Positions 19,392 through 28,856 of a stretch of DNA of 64,000 bases are shown here, in pieces. The stretch spans positions 310,001-374,000 of the forward strand of contig NZ_JAINZT010000006.1 in NCBI RefSeq assembly GCF_020166515.1, given 5' to 3'. Both the position numbers and the translations under genes were made by a program. Origin of the DNA: Robertkochia flava. Its GTDB lineage: Bacteria; Bacteroidota; Bacteroidia; Flavobacteriales; Flavobacteriaceae. The notes beneath the pieces were generated by a model that worked only from the letters and a program-made list of their open reading frames with translations, was not told where the DNA came from and searched no databases. Position 1 is the stretch's first letter, and each line of letters opens with the position of its first letter.

Positions 19392-20441
19392 ATGTTTACA
19401 CATAAAATAATAGCCCTCAGTCTCTTATCAGTCCTCGCCTTAGGATGCGGGGGCGATAAAACAAATGCTAAAAAATTATTCAGCCTTAACGTAAATGCAG
19501 CTGACAAGAAAATCAACTATGGCGAAGAGGTAAACATCGCGCTTCAAAACCTTAAAAATCTGGAGATCGATTCGGTACAATATTTTCTGAATGATCAAAG
19601 AGTTTCCCCTGAGAACAACAAGATAGTGGTTACGCCCCCAAAGTTGGGAGAGCAATCACTTAAGGCTGCGATTTATATGGATGAAGAGCGTCTGGAAATT
19701 GAAACCGACTTCCTGGTGCTGGCCGAAAACCCTCCGCAACTGTTCACCTATGAGATTCTGAATACCTTTCCCCATCAGAAAGATGCGTTTACCCAGGGGT
19801 TTGAATTTCACGAAAACAACCTCTATGAGGGCACGGGCAGAAAAGGATTGTCCAGTCTCAGGCAGCTCAATCTGGAAACCGGAGAGGTCATTCGCAAGGC
19901 AGACCTGAATCCGAATTATTTCGGAGAAGGCATTACTATCATGAACGGGAAGATCTACCAACTAACCTGGAAGTCAGGAACAGGGTTCATTTATGACCTG
20001 GGAAGTTTTGAAAAAACAGGGAGTTTTAAATACGGAAAAAGTAAGGAAGGATGGGGCCTCACCAACGATGGCATCTCGCTTTACATGAGTGATGGTACAG
20101 ATAAGATCTGGATACTTGACCCGGAAACCCTGAAGGAAACCAACCACATTCAGATCGTTACCAATACTTCCGTTTTTAATAAGGCCAACGAGCTGGAATA
20201 TGTTGATGGCAAGATCTACGCCAATGTCTGGCTTAAAGACAGTGCCATGATCATTGATGCTAAAACCGGTGCCATCACCGGGGTTATCGATTTTCGGGGT
20301 TTAAAGGATAAGGTCACTCAACACGATGAACTCGATGTGTTAAACGGAATTGCATACCATCCCGAACGCAAAACTTTTTTTGTTACCGGTAAAAACTGGG
20401 ACAAAATCTTTGAAGTAAATATCATTCCTAAAACCCCATGA
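19392..20441 (+). CDS. Glutaminyl-peptide cyclotransferase, lipoprotein
   Basis: 349-residue lipoprotein (Cys19 in LALGCGG) with the five-bladed propeller of the plant/bacterial glutamine cyclotransferase family. It converts N-terminal glutamine of peptides to pyroglutamate. Family motifs: FPHQKDAFTQGFEF, LYEGTGRKGLSSLRQ, FGEGIT, QLTWKSG, KEGWGLT, NELEYVDGKIYANVW and a final LNGIAYHP. Residues 25-110 form a short beta domain before the propeller. The stop overlaps the next start by 4 bases (ATGA), so it is coupled to a thioesterase gene. Confidence 0.93.
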   Translation: MFTHKIIALSLLSVLALGCGGDKTNAKKLFSLNVNAADKKINYGEEVNIALQNLKNLEIDSVQYFLNDQRVSPENNKIVVTPPKLGEQSLKAAIYMDEERLEIETDFLVLAENPPQLFTYEILNTFPHQKDAFTQGFEFHENNLYEGTGRKGLSSLRQLNLETGEVIRKADLNPNYFGEGITIMNGKIYQLTWKSGTGFIYDLGSFEKTGSFKYGKSKEGWGLTNDGISLYMSDGTDKIWILDPETLKETNHIQIVTNTSVFNKANELEYVDGKIYANVWLKDSAMIIDAKTGAITGVIDFRGLKDKVTQHDELDVLNGIAYHPERKTFFVTGKNWDKIFEVNIIPKTP

Positions 20442-20827
20442 AAATATATGAGTATGTCATAACAGTGGGACGGGAAGATATTGACGAATTGGAGCATGTG
20501 AATAATGTTCGTTATGTACAATGGGTTCAGGATGCTGCCGAAGCCCACTGGAATGCCCTTGCTACCGATGAGATGAAGGCCCGGTATATATGGATGGTAT
20601 TAAGTCACCAGATCAGCTATAAAGGTCAGGCCTTTGAACAGGACCGGATTCGCATCAAAACGTATGTCACCCACTCGGAAGGGGTTACCTCCCGAAGGGT
20701 AGTGGAAATGTACCAGGAACCTTCCAACCGGCTGCTTGTAAAGGCGCAAACCGATTGGTGTTTGTTAGGTAAAGAAAGTAAACGCCCCGCTCGTCTTACG
20801 GAGGCTTTAATAGAATTATTTCAGTAA
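20438..20827 (+). CDS. Acyl-CoA thioesterase, hotdog fold (4HBT)
   Basis: 129-residue hotdog-fold thioesterase related to 4-hydroxybenzoyl-CoA thioesterase. The N-terminal motif DIDELEHVNNVRYVQWVQDAAEAHW holds the usual catalytic position (Glu/His region before NNxxY). It would hydrolyse an acyl-CoA in the cytoplasm. It overlaps the glutaminyl cyclase gene by 4 bases and is followed 49 bases later by a lipoprotein gene in the same direction. Substrate unknown. Confidence 0.88.
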   Translation: MKIYEYVITVGREDIDELEHVNNVRYVQWVQDAAEAHWNALATDEMKARYIWMVLSHQISYKGQAFEQDRIRIKTYVTHSEGVTSRRVVEMYQEPSNRLLVKAQTDWCLLGKESKRPARLTEALIELFQ

Positions 20828-20876
20828 GCCGGATGGATTACATAAAAAATTCTAATTTTAGAAAAAGCTTTTCCCT

Positions 20877-22415
20877 ATGTCCAGGTACCCGGTATTTTTG
20901 ATCACTGTACTATTCGCTGCTCTTTTTTGCAGCTGCAGGGAAGACTTTACGTACCGATCATCCACCGGAGAACTGCGCTTTTCGAGAGACACCGTTTACC
21001 TTGACACTGTTTTTAATAGTCTCAGTACATCCACTTATAACCTTAAAGTATACAACACTTCGAATGACGATATCAGGATACCTGAAGTAACCCTTGAAAA
21101 TGGAGAGAACAGTGCGTTCAGACTTAATGTAAACGGGCAGTCAGGCAAGACATTCACTGATGTGGAAATACCGGCCAAGGACAGCATTTACGTTTTTATT
21201 GAAGGTACTTTCGACATCACCGATTTCAACGGGCAAAGTTTCCTGGCCACTGACGCCATTAACTTTGGAAATACCACCTCCCGCCAGCAGGTGCACCTGG
21301 TAACACTTGTAAGAGATGCCGTCTTTCTCTTTCCGGACCGGAATTCGGGAATCACGGAGACCATCCCCATAGGTACAGATGAATCCGGGGAAGAGATCAG
21401 GATCTCCGGCTTTGAGCTCGATGATGATGAACTGATCTTCACCAACGAAAAGCCCTATGTTATCTACGGATACGCTGCTGTACCACCAGGAAAAACCCTG
21501 GAGATCATGGCGGGGTCAAGATTGCATTTTCATGAAGGGTCCGGTATCCTTGTACAAGACGGAGCCAGTATAAAGGTTACCGGGGAATTAAGTTCAGACC
21601 CCGTTGCCCTTGAAAACGAAGTGATCTTCGAAGGCGACAGGCTGGAACCCCTGTACAGTACAATTCCCGGACAATGGGGTACCATCTGGCTTGCACCGGG
21701 GAGCATTGACAACTCCATCAGACACCTTACGGTAAAGAATGCGATCGTAGGAATGCTTGTCGAAGGAAATGCCGGTGCTGCATCACCAAAATTATTACTG
21801 GAAAATACCAGGTTCCTTAACAGCTCCAACGTTAATATTTTAGCACGAAACACTTCTATACGCGCATCAAATACCGTCACCGGAAATGCAGGACAGGTAA
21901 GCCTGTATCTTACCGAAGGTGGCAATTACCAATTTACACACTGTACCGTGGCCAATTTCTGGAATTCCGGGTTGCGAAACTTTCCGGCACTTCTTATCGA
22001 TAATTTCCGCCAGACCGATGGAGGTACTGCAGAGGTATTTCCATTGGCAGAGGCGAATTTTACCAACTCCGTCATAACAGGTAACGCCAATGTGGAGCTT
22101 GTACTCAATAATGACCCCTCTCAGGCTTTTAACATATTTTTTGACCATTGCCTTCTCCAGTTCGAAACCACCAACAGCGAACTTCTGAACAACCCATTAT
22201 ACGATTTTGAAAATACTTCAATTTATAAGGCCGTTATCCGCAACCAGGATCCTGGCTTCGAGGCACCGCTTGCTGAGAAATTCAGGCTAACCCCTGGTTC
22301 CGCAGCCATTGATGCCGGAAATCCGGCCACACTAGCCGACTTCCCTCTTGATATTTCGGGAATGGAAAGAGATGAATTGCCTGATGCCGGAGCTTTTGAA
22401 TTTAGCGGGAATTAG
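20877..22415 (+). CDS. Lipoprotein with right-handed beta-helix-like repeats
   Basis: 512-residue lipoprotein with a signal ending FCSC (Cys20 likely lipidated). The N-terminal 100 residues look like an immunoglobulin-like domain (DTVYLDTVFNSLSTSTYNLKVYNTSNDDIRIPEV). From about 190 on there are repeated short strands and N-rich turns (GSRLHFHEGSGILVQDGASIKV, AIVGMLVEGNAGAASPKLLLENTRFLNSSNVNI), as in parallel beta-helix proteins. The end GSAAIDAGNP is typical of such surface proteins. This family is frequent in Flavobacteria; no enzymatic residues are obvious. A TAATTTTA element 17 bases before the ATG may be its promoter. Confidence 0.8.
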   Translation: MSRYPVFLITVLFAALFCSCREDFTYRSSTGELRFSRDTVYLDTVFNSLSTSTYNLKVYNTSNDDIRIPEVTLENGENSAFRLNVNGQSGKTFTDVEIPAKDSIYVFIEGTFDITDFNGQSFLATDAINFGNTTSRQQVHLVTLVRDAVFLFPDRNSGITETIPIGTDESGEEIRISGFELDDDELIFTNEKPYVIYGYAAVPPGKTLEIMAGSRLHFHEGSGILVQDGASIKVTGELSSDPVALENEVIFEGDRLEPLYSTIPGQWGTIWLAPGSIDNSIRHLTVKNAIVGMLVEGNAGAASPKLLLENTRFLNSSNVNILARNTSIRASNTVTGNAGQVSLYLTEGGNYQFTHCTVANFWNSGLRNFPALLIDNFRQTDGGTAEVFPLAEANFTNSVITGNANVELVLNNDPSQAFNIFFDHCLLQFETTNSELLNNPLYDFENTSIYKAVIRNQDPGFEAPLAEKFRLTPGSAAIDAGNPATLADFPLDISGMERDELPDAGAFEFSGN

Positions 22416-23646
22416 TATTCTTGGCCATGATATACTTACTGAGGTATCTGGCAGCCATATTACGTTGATCCATCAACATCTGCCCTGTGAAATTTCCTGA
22501 ACGGTGAAATGAAAGATCCAACATACAGGCGTTGATCCTCCCGGCAAAGGTTTTCTCATAACTCTCCCTTCTGAATCTGTGGTCAATAATTCGAAAACCC
22601 TGTTCAACCGCCTTGATCCAAGACTCCTTATCGGTGTAGAGTGTTATCACCGCTGCTGTAAAATCTTCCCCAAGAGGTACTACCGCTCCTCCCCAATTCG
22701 TCTTATCCGAGATACCCTCTGCTCCAACCGGCGTGGTCACCGAAGGTAATCCGTTTTCCATAGCACGGATCAGCTTTCCTTTTAAGCCGGCTCCGAAACG
22801 CAGAGGCACCAGGCACACCCTGGCTTGCTGCATTACAGCATCAACATCTTCTGCCCGCCCGTGAAAAACAACATTTCTTTTTAGTAATACAGAGGATGTT
22901 TTTAAGGATTCCGGCATATAGGCCCCGTAAATATGTAATTTCACTCCGGGAAGCCTCCTGTGAATTTCTTCCCATACCCCTTCTTCCAGGCACTTTATGG
23001 CATCTGCATTGGGTTCGTGAAAAAAATTCCCTATAAATACGATGTCTGCTCGGTGTTGATATCCGGGAAGTTCATTCCTCTCTTGAATTAATCCATCTTC
23101 TGCAAATAAGGGATGATAAACCAGAATATGGGCGGGAACTCCAAAAATAGATTGAAGAACTTCCATCTCGTGTTCTGAAATGATCAGCGTAAGGTCGCAG
23201 CGGTAAATAGCAGCGATCTCTCTTTTGGCTAAGGCATCCCTTTTCAATACAGCAGGATCCGGATCAAGAGGGTCACCTGCTGACTTTTGACGGAACTTCC
23301 TCAAAAAATGAAGGTCTTCAGTGTCCAGTATTCGCAACGCATTAGGCACATGTTCAGCTACCCTCCAGGAGAACTGTTCCTCCATCATAAAGCGGTCAAA
23401 CAGAACGATCTGTGGATCAATGCCAGAGACCAGGGAATCAAAATTATTGTCATTCACTGCGATCTCATGGGTTGTAACCCCCAATTTACCCAGGTCAAAT
23501 GCAGTATCCGGTTTTTGAGCCGGCGTACCAAATTGCACCTCATACCCTTCCTCCCGGAAAAACCGGATAAGCTGCAACATACGAATGCCCGCAGCCGAGG
23601 CCGTAGGTTCCGGCCACACATATCCTATAATGAATACCTTTTTCAC
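22402..23646 (-). CDS. Glycosyltransferase family 4-like, GT-B fold
   Basis: 414-residue GT-B glycosyltransferase. The N-terminal Rossmann domain begins KVFIIGYVWPEPTASAAGIRMLQLI, with the glycine/serine loop of GT4 enzymes. The C-terminal domain contains FIGNFFHEPNADAI, LHIYGAYMPESL, FHGRAEDVDAVMQQARVCLVPLRFGAGLKGKLIRAMENGLPSVTTPVGAEGI, the GT4 nucleotide-sugar signature with an acidic position near ENG. It probably transfers a sugar for cell-surface glycans or protein glycosylation. It is isolated, with no polysaccharide cluster around it. Its 3' end overlaps the end of the converging beta-helix gene by 14 bases. Confidence 0.88.
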   Translation of the reverse strand: MKKVFIIGYVWPEPTASAAGIRMLQLIRFFREEGYEVQFGTPAQKPDTAFDLGKLGVTTHEIAVNDNNFDSLVSGIDPQIVLFDRFMMEEQFSWRVAEHVPNALRILDTEDLHFLRKFRQKSAGDPLDPDPAVLKRDALAKREIAAIYRCDLTLIISEHEMEVLQSIFGVPAHILVYHPLFAEDGLIQERNELPGYQHRADIVFIGNFFHEPNADAIKCLEEGVWEEIHRRLPGVKLHIYGAYMPESLKTSSVLLKRNVVFHGRAEDVDAVMQQARVCLVPLRFGAGLKGKLIRAMENGLPSVTTPVGAEGISDKTNWGGAVVPLGEDFTAAVITLYTDKESWIKAVEQGFRIIDHRFRRESYEKTFAGRINACMLDLSFHRSGNFTGQMLMDQRNMAARYLSKYIMAKNTNSR

Positions 23647-23664
23647 ACTGTAAATTTAAAATAA

Positions 23665-23696
23665 AAAACCCCGAAAACTGCGTTTTCAGGGTTTCT
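23665..23696 (-). terminator. Intrinsic terminator of glyA
   Basis: A stem of AAACCCCGAAAAC with GTTTTCAGGGTTT (one mismatch) and a 3-base loop TGC. It is 26 bases past the glyA stop on the minus strand and is followed there by TTTTTTATTTT. It also separates glyA from the glycosyltransferase gene downstream. Confidence 0.85.
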
Positions 23697-23721
23697 GTAC
23701 ATCATCAGATGTCTAATATTA

Positions 23722-24996
23722 TTAGGATTGGAACAAAGGTCTGTGCCCCATAAGTTCCTGAACTTTTGCCTTAATGGTATCCAGTCGGGTGTCGTCGTTG
23801 TTATTCATTAAAGCCTCATCAATAAGGGTAGCTACGGTTGCCATGTCGGTTTCTTTTAATCCTCTTGTGGTTATAGCAGCTGTACCAATTCGGATCCCAC
23901 TGGTAACAAAAGGACTTTGATCGTCAAAAGGCACCATATTTTTATTCACCGTGATTTCTGCCTTACCCAGGGTTTCTTCCGCCAGTTTCCCGGTCAGATC
24001 CTTATTCCTGAGATCAATAAGCATCATGTGATTATCGGTTCCCCCGGAAATAATATGATACCCCATCCCTGTTAAGGCCTCGGCCATGGCTGCCGCATTT
24101 TTCTTAACCTGAACAATATAATGAAGGAAATCGTCGGTTAGCGCCTCCCCAAAAGCAATGGCCTTTGCGGCAATGATATGTTCGAGAGGACCTCCCTGGT
24201 TACCTGGAAATACGGCACTGTCAAAAAGTGAAGACATTTTTCTCAGGTTTCCGTTCTTTAGCTTTAAACCAAATGGGTTATCAAAATCTTCTCCCATCAG
24301 GACCAGGCCTCCACGTGGCCCTCTCAGGGTTTTATGGGTGGTTGTGGTTACCACATGACAGTGAGGTACAGGGTCGTTAAGAATACCCTTGGCGATCAGG
24401 CCTGAGGGATGTGAGATATCTGCCATTAAAAGTGCTCCCACCTTATCGGCAATAGCTCTGAAACGTGCAAAGTCGATATCGCGGCTGTAGGCCGATGCTC
24501 CTGCTATAATTAACTGAGGTTTTTCCTTTTCGGCGATCTCCTCGATCTTATCGTAATTTAACAGGCCGGTTTCCTTGTCTACACCATAGAATATAGGGTT
24601 GTATAACTTCCCTGAAAAATTTACAGGAGACCCATGGGTGAGGTGACCTCCATGAGACAGGTCAAAGCCCAGGATCTTATCTCCCGGCTTAAGGCACGCT
24701 GCAAAAACAGCAGTATTGGCCTGAGACCCACTATGGGGTTGTACGTTGGCCCAGGCAGCACCAAAAAGCTCTTTGGCTCTTTCAATGGCAAGGGTTTCCA
24801 CCTTGTCTACCACCTCGCAGCCTCCGTAATAACGCTTCCCGGGATAACCTTCGGCATATTTGTTGGTAAGAACAGAACCAGCAGCCTCCATTACCTGGTC
24901 GCTGACAAAGTTCTCTGAAGCGATTAACTCTAATCCGTTTAACTGCCTTTGTTTCTCAGCCTGGATAAGTTCAAAAATTTGCTCGTCTCTTTGCAT
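23722..24996 (-). CDS. glyA: Serine hydroxymethyltransferase
   Basis: 424-residue PLP enzyme converting serine and tetrahydrofolate to glycine and 5,10-methylene-THF in the cytoplasm. Visible: [41 protein letters not shown] near the N-terminus, [23 protein letters not shown], and the PLP lysine in [14 protein letters not shown]. Full length and standard in all respects. A -7-like TATTTTTG element lies upstream and a terminator follows, so it is probably a single-gene transcript. Confidence 0.97.
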   Translation of the reverse strand: MQRDEQIFELIQAEKQRQLNGLELIASENFVSDQVMEAAGSVLTNKYAEGYPGKRYYGGCEVVDKVETLAIERAKELFGAAWANVQPHSGSQANTAVFAACLKPGDKILGFDLSHGGHLTHGSPVNFSGKLYNPIFYGVDKETGLLNYDKIEEIAEKEKPQLIIAGASAYSRDIDFARFRAIADKVGALLMADISHPSGLIAKGILNDPVPHCHVVTTTTHKTLRGPRGGLVLMGEDFDNPFGLKLKNGNLRKMSSLFDSAVFPGNQGGPLEHIIAAKAIAFGEALTDDFLHYIVQVKKNAAAMAEALTGMGYHIISGGTDNHMMLIDLRNKDLTGKLAEETLGKAEITVNKNMVPFDDQSPFVTSGIRIGTAAITTRGLKETDMATVATLIDEALMNNNDDTRLDTIKAKVQELMGHRPLFQS

Positions 24997-25022
24997 TATA
25001 CAGTTTTTCGTTAAAGAATGGT

Positions 25023-25030
25023 CAAAAATA
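25023..25030 (-). promoter_or_regulatory. Candidate -7 promoter element of glyA
   Basis: On the minus strand TATTTTTG matches TAnnTTTG exactly and ends 27 bases before the glyA ATG. No clear TTG -33 element is seen at the expected distance. Confidence 0.35.
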
Positions 25031-25107
25031 GCAAATACATTCGGTAAATAAAGAGAATTTAATACCTTTAAAATCTATTTTTTGAACACAAAACCAACAA
25101 CGAAAAT

Positions 25108-26400
25108 ATGCCGATTTTAGCTAATGATCCGACGAGAAAATCCTGGATAACAGTCAATAAGGATTCCGATTTCCCCATCCAGAATATTCCCTTCGGAGTT
25201 TTCTTAACACGGGATGATGTGATTACCATCGGAACAAGGATTGGTGATAAAGCCATCGATCTGGGTGCTCTGCACCAACTTGGATATTTTAAGGACATTC
25301 CGCTGACTGATGATATTTTTCTTCAGGATACATTAAATGACTTCATATCTGACGGAAAAAAAACATGGAGGCTGGTAAGGAACCGTATCGCCGAGATCTT
25401 TGACCAAACGAACCCGGAGCTAAGAGACAATAAAGAACATTGCACTATCGTATTATTCGATCTTGAAGAGATCGAGATGCAACTCCCGGTTCAGATCGGA
25501 GATTACACCGACTTTTACAGCAGTAAGGAACATGCCACCAACGTAGGCAGCATGTTCAGAGACCCTGATAATGCCTTACTTCCCAATTGGCTTCACATCC
25601 CGGTTGGCTATCACGGAAGAAGCTCCTCTATCGTTCCCAGCGGGATCCCTGTTCACCGTCCGGTTGGACAAACCTTACCCGCCGGTTCCGAAACCCCGGT
25701 TTTCGGCCCTTCTAAACTGGTAGATTTTGAATTGGAAATGGCCTTTATTACCACAGATGCAAATCATCTTGGAGAACCTATCCCGATTGAAGAAGCGGAA
25801 GACTACATCTTTGGTATGGTTTTATTTAATGACTGGAGTGCACGTGATATTCAAAAATGGGAATACGTGCCCCTGGGCCCCTTCCTGGCGAAAAACTTTG
25901 CCTCATCGATCTCTCCGTGGATCGTAACACTTGATGCCCTGGAGCCCTATCGCACTTCGAGCCCGGAGCAAGATCCCAAACCTCTGCCATACCTTCAGTA
26001 TGAAGGAGAAAAGAGCTTTGATATTCACCTCGAGGTTGATCTTACCCCGGAAGGAGGAGCCGCTCAGACCATTACCCGAAGTAATTTCAAATATATGTAC
26101 TGGACCATGGCTCAGCAACTCGCCCACCACACAGTGAACGGATGTAACGTAAACAGTGGCGATCTGATGGGTAGTGGTACCATCTCCGGTCCCTCGCCGG
26201 ATTCCTACGGATCGATGCTGGAACTTACCTGGAGAGGAGAGCGTCCGATAAAAATGAAGGATGGCAGCGAGCGTAAGTTCATTGAAGACGGAGATACAGT
26301 TACCCTGAGAGGGTACTGTGATAACGGCACCACCCGTATTGGCTTTGGAGAAGTTAGCACCAAGCTTTTACCCACATTTAACAAAGAGAAAAAGAAGTAA
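25108..26400 (+). CDS. fahA: Fumarylacetoacetase
   Basis: 430-residue enzyme of tyrosine/homogentisate degradation, hydrolysing fumarylacetoacetate to fumarate and acetoacetate. The N-terminal SH3-like domain begins DFPIQNIPFGVFLT. The catalytic beta-roll contains DFYSSKEHATNVGSMFR, with the Asp and His of the active site, then LPVGYHGR-type HIPVGYHGRSSSIVPSG, DFELEMAF, FNDWSARDIQKWEYVPLGPFLAKNFA (metal-binding Asp) and NSGDLMGSGTISGP. Full length. The rest of the tyrosine pathway is not in this window. A TACCTTTA element at 25063-25070 may be its -7 box. Confidence 0.95.
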   Translation: MPILANDPTRKSWITVNKDSDFPIQNIPFGVFLTRDDVITIGTRIGDKAIDLGALHQLGYFKDIPLTDDIFLQDTLNDFISDGKKTWRLVRNRIAEIFDQTNPELRDNKEHCTIVLFDLEEIEMQLPVQIGDYTDFYSSKEHATNVGSMFRDPDNALLPNWLHIPVGYHGRSSSIVPSGIPVHRPVGQTLPAGSETPVFGPSKLVDFELEMAFITTDANHLGEPIPIEEAEDYIFGMVLFNDWSARDIQKWEYVPLGPFLAKNFASSISPWIVTLDALEPYRTSSPEQDPKPLPYLQYEGEKSFDIHLEVDLTPEGGAAQTITRSNFKYMYWTMAQQLAHHTVNGCNVNSGDLMGSGTISGPSPDSYGSMLELTWRGERPIKMKDGSERKFIEDGDTVTLRGYCDNGTTRIGFGEVSTKLLPTFNKEKKK

Positions 26401-26429
26401 ATTTCATTAAGAAAATACCTATGTTTTTT

Positions 26430-26460
26430 AAACCCCTATATATTTTATAGGGGTTTTTTA
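26430..26460 (+). terminator. Intrinsic terminator of fahA
   Basis: A perfect stem CCCCTATA / TATAGGGG with flanking AA and TT pairs, a 4-5 base loop, and a run of six Ts, 30 bases after the fahA stop. Confidence 0.9.
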
Positions 26461-26497
26461 TTACTTTAGCCCCGAATCCCATAACCAACTGAAACCT

Positions 26498-27697
26498 ATG
26501 AGGAAAGCTTTACTTCTGGCTGTATTAGTGCTTTCAACAGCCTGCAGCAGTGTTAAAAAAACACAAGTAGCACTGAATTCAGGTAATTACGACGGAGCTA
26601 TTTCCATAGCCCTTGATAAACTTCGTGATAATAAAACCAAAAACGGAAATCAGCCATACATCATCATGTTAGAGCAGGCATTCGCCAAGGCCACCGACCG
26701 GGATCTTCAACAGATTCGGTTTTTGAAGGCCGGAAACAATCCTGCAGACCTGGAAACTATCTTTGAAACCTACAACAAGATCACAAACCGACAGGATCTG
26801 ATTCGTCCCCTCCTCCCCCTTTACCTGAAGGATGAGAACAGAAAGGCGCAATTTGAATTCAAGGACTACACCAAACAGGTGATCGCATCCAGAAATGAGC
26901 TTTCAGATTATTTATACGAACACGCCAATCAATTACTTGAAGCAGGCAGCAGCAAGTACGATTACCGGCAGGCATACGACGATCTGAGTTACCTTAACAA
27001 TATCAATCCCGGGTATAAGAATGCGGAATTTCTCATGCAGGAAGCACGAGCGCTTGGAGTTGATTATGTAAAGGTTGCCATGAGTAATTCCAGTGATAAA
27101 ATCATTCCTGAAAGACTGGAAGATGATCTTCTGAACTTCAACACCTATGGCCTCAACGACCTTTGGACCGTTTATCACAACGAACCCCTGGAAGATGTAG
27201 CCTACGATTATGAAATGGAATTGAATATTAAGGAAATTAACTTCACCCCGGAACAGGTCAGTGAAAAGATCGTTATCAGGGAAAAACAGGTTCAGGACGG
27301 ATATAAATATATCCTCGACCAAAACGGAAATGTCAAAAAGGACAGTCTGGGCAACGACCTAAAGGTGGAAAATTTCATTACGGTTCGGACAAAATTTCAG
27401 CGATATACTCAGTTTAAAGCTGTGAATGTGGTAGGTCAGATTAATTTTAAAGACCTGCAATCCGGTCAAATGGTAAACTCCTACCCGCTTGGCAGTGAAT
27501 TCATTTTCAGGCATTTTTACGCCGAACACCAGGGTGATCAAAGAGCACTGGAAGCAGCAGACCTGGAATTGCTACAGGCAAAACTGGTTCCATTCCCCAC
27601 CAATGAAGAAATGGTATATAATGCCGGGGAAGACATCAAGAACAGGGTGATCAATATCCTTAAGCAGCAACAATTCGATGAGCGCGGAACCCGCTAA
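26498..27697 (+). CDS. Conserved lipoprotein, TPR-like helical, function unknown
   Basis: 399-residue lipoprotein (STACSS, Cys16). The first 170 residues are helical with TPR-like spacing (LNSGNYDGAISIALDKL, HANQLLEAGSSKYDYRQAYDDLSYLNNINPGYKNAEFL). The remainder is beta-rich with paired-strand composition (EKIVIREKQVQDGYKYILDQNGNVKKDSLGND). I recall this type as a flavobacterial conserved lipoprotein without known role. It is followed 55 bases later by a DUF2059 gene in the same direction. Confidence 0.75.
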   Translation: MRKALLLAVLVLSTACSSVKKTQVALNSGNYDGAISIALDKLRDNKTKNGNQPYIIMLEQAFAKATDRDLQQIRFLKAGNNPADLETIFETYNKITNRQDLIRPLLPLYLKDENRKAQFEFKDYTKQVIASRNELSDYLYEHANQLLEAGSSKYDYRQAYDDLSYLNNINPGYKNAEFLMQEARALGVDYVKVAMSNSSDKIIPERLEDDLLNFNTYGLNDLWTVYHNEPLEDVAYDYEMELNIKEINFTPEQVSEKIVIREKQVQDGYKYILDQNGNVKKDSLGNDLKVENFITVRTKFQRYTQFKAVNVVGQINFKDLQSGQMVNSYPLGSEFIFRHFYAEHQGDQRALEAADLELLQAKLVPFPTNEEMVYNAGEDIKNRVINILKQQQFDERGTR

Positions 27698-27752
27698 AAG
27701 GATTCATTACTTTCTAAGCATATTTTTTCACCCTTGCATCAAAACGGAATTA

Positions 27753-28199
27753 ATGATCAAAAGAATATTCCTCCTGGCTCTGGCACTGGGCAGCATGTTT
27801 GCCGCTCAGGCCCAGGAGCTGTCGGAATACGACAGGGAGCTTATGAAAATGTTTCAGGTTAGCGGAATGGAAAATACCTATACCGGACTCCTGGAAACCC
27901 TTATGAAAATGCAGGCAGAGCAGTACCTGGAAGTACCACAGGAAATCTGGACAGAGCTTAATAATGAATTTTTAAAGTACGGAATCCGGGAGTTAACAGT
28001 TATGCTTAGTCCGGTATACCAAAAGCACCTTTCCTTATCAGACCTTAGGTCCATCACCGGTTTTTACACGTCTGCACCCGGGAAGAAACTGGCAGAAGCC
28101 ACCCCCGGAATTATGCAGGAATCCATGCTAATAGGTCAACAATGGGGACAGAAAATCGGAGAGGAATTTGCGAGGAAACTGGAGGCGAGAGGGTATTAA
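27753..28199 (+). CDS. DUF2059-like exported protein
   Basis: 148-residue exported protein with a signal peptide ending AQAQ (about residue 22). The body matches DUF2059: a helix FQVSGMENTYTGLLETLMKM, then LSPVYQKHLSLSDLRSITGFYTSAPGKKLAEATPGIMQESM. Start at 27753 (MIKRIFLLALAL) gives a proper signal peptide; the longer in-frame version starts inside the previous gene. Its function is unknown in bacteria generally. Confidence 0.85.
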   Translation: MIKRIFLLALALGSMFAAQAQELSEYDRELMKMFQVSGMENTYTGLLETLMKMQAEQYLEVPQEIWTELNNEFLKYGIRELTVMLSPVYQKHLSLSDLRSITGFYTSAPGKKLAEATPGIMQESMLIGQQWGQKIGEEFARKLEARGY

Positions 28200-28285
28200 A
28201 ATCGTAGAGGTTTTACCGCACCTGCAGGGCTGCTGAAGCGTAAGAATTTGTATTTTAGTCTATAAACCAGAAAAAACATCGTCGT

Positions 28286-28840
28286 ATGCGTCCAGCTTTT
28301 TACCTATTGATCCTGATCGCCCTTGTATCCTGTGGCCAGCCACAACCTACAGAAAAGGAAAACTTGCCCCTTTACGATGTTGATGTAGAGACCCGAATTC
28401 AGGATCTTGGCATCACCCTTACCCCACCTGCGGCACCCGTAGCCAATTATGTGAACGCAACCCGTGCAGGAAATCTTGTTTTTCTTGCCGGTAAAGGGCC
28501 GAGAAAAGCAGACGGCACATACATCTCAGGCAAGGTTCCTTCCGAAGTTACCGTGGAAGAGGCCTATGCAGCAGCCCGTCTTACCGGCATTCAGCTTCTC
28601 AATGCCCTGAAAGCAGAGATCGGCGACCTGAATAAGGTTGAACAGGTGATCGAGGTTTTCGGTATGGTCAACGGCGATCCCGACTTTGGCGACCATCCTG
28701 AGGTGATCAACGGATGTTCTGATTTATTGGTCGAGATTTTCGGAGATCGGGGAAAGCATGCCCGCGCAGCGGTTGGAATGGGATCACTCCCTTCGAATAT
28801 TGCTTGTGAGATCAAAATGATCGTCCTCGTCCGGGATTAA
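28286..28840 (+). CDS. RidA/YjgF family protein with lipoprotein signal
   Basis: 184-residue protein whose residues 45-180 match the Rid family of enamine/imine deaminases: VANYVNATRAGNLVFLAGKGP, a middle EEAYAAARLTGIQLLNALKAEIGDLNKVEQVIEVFGMVN, and a C-terminal HARAAVGMGSLPSNIACEIKMIV. The Arg of HARAA is the residue that binds the substrate carboxylate. Unusually, it begins with a lipoprotein signal (LVSCGQ, Cys16), placing it outside the cytoplasm. It is followed 16 bases later by an SRPBCC gene, so they are probably co-transcribed. Confidence 0.88.
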   Translation: MRPAFYLLILIALVSCGQPQPTEKENLPLYDVDVETRIQDLGITLTPPAAPVANYVNATRAGNLVFLAGKGPRKADGTYISGKVPSEVTVEEAYAAARLTGIQLLNALKAEIGDLNKVEQVIEVFGMVNGDPDFGDHPEVINGCSDLLVEIFGDRGKHARAAVGMGSLPSNIACEIKMIVLVRD

Positions 28841-28856
28841 ATTAAACCAATAGCGT

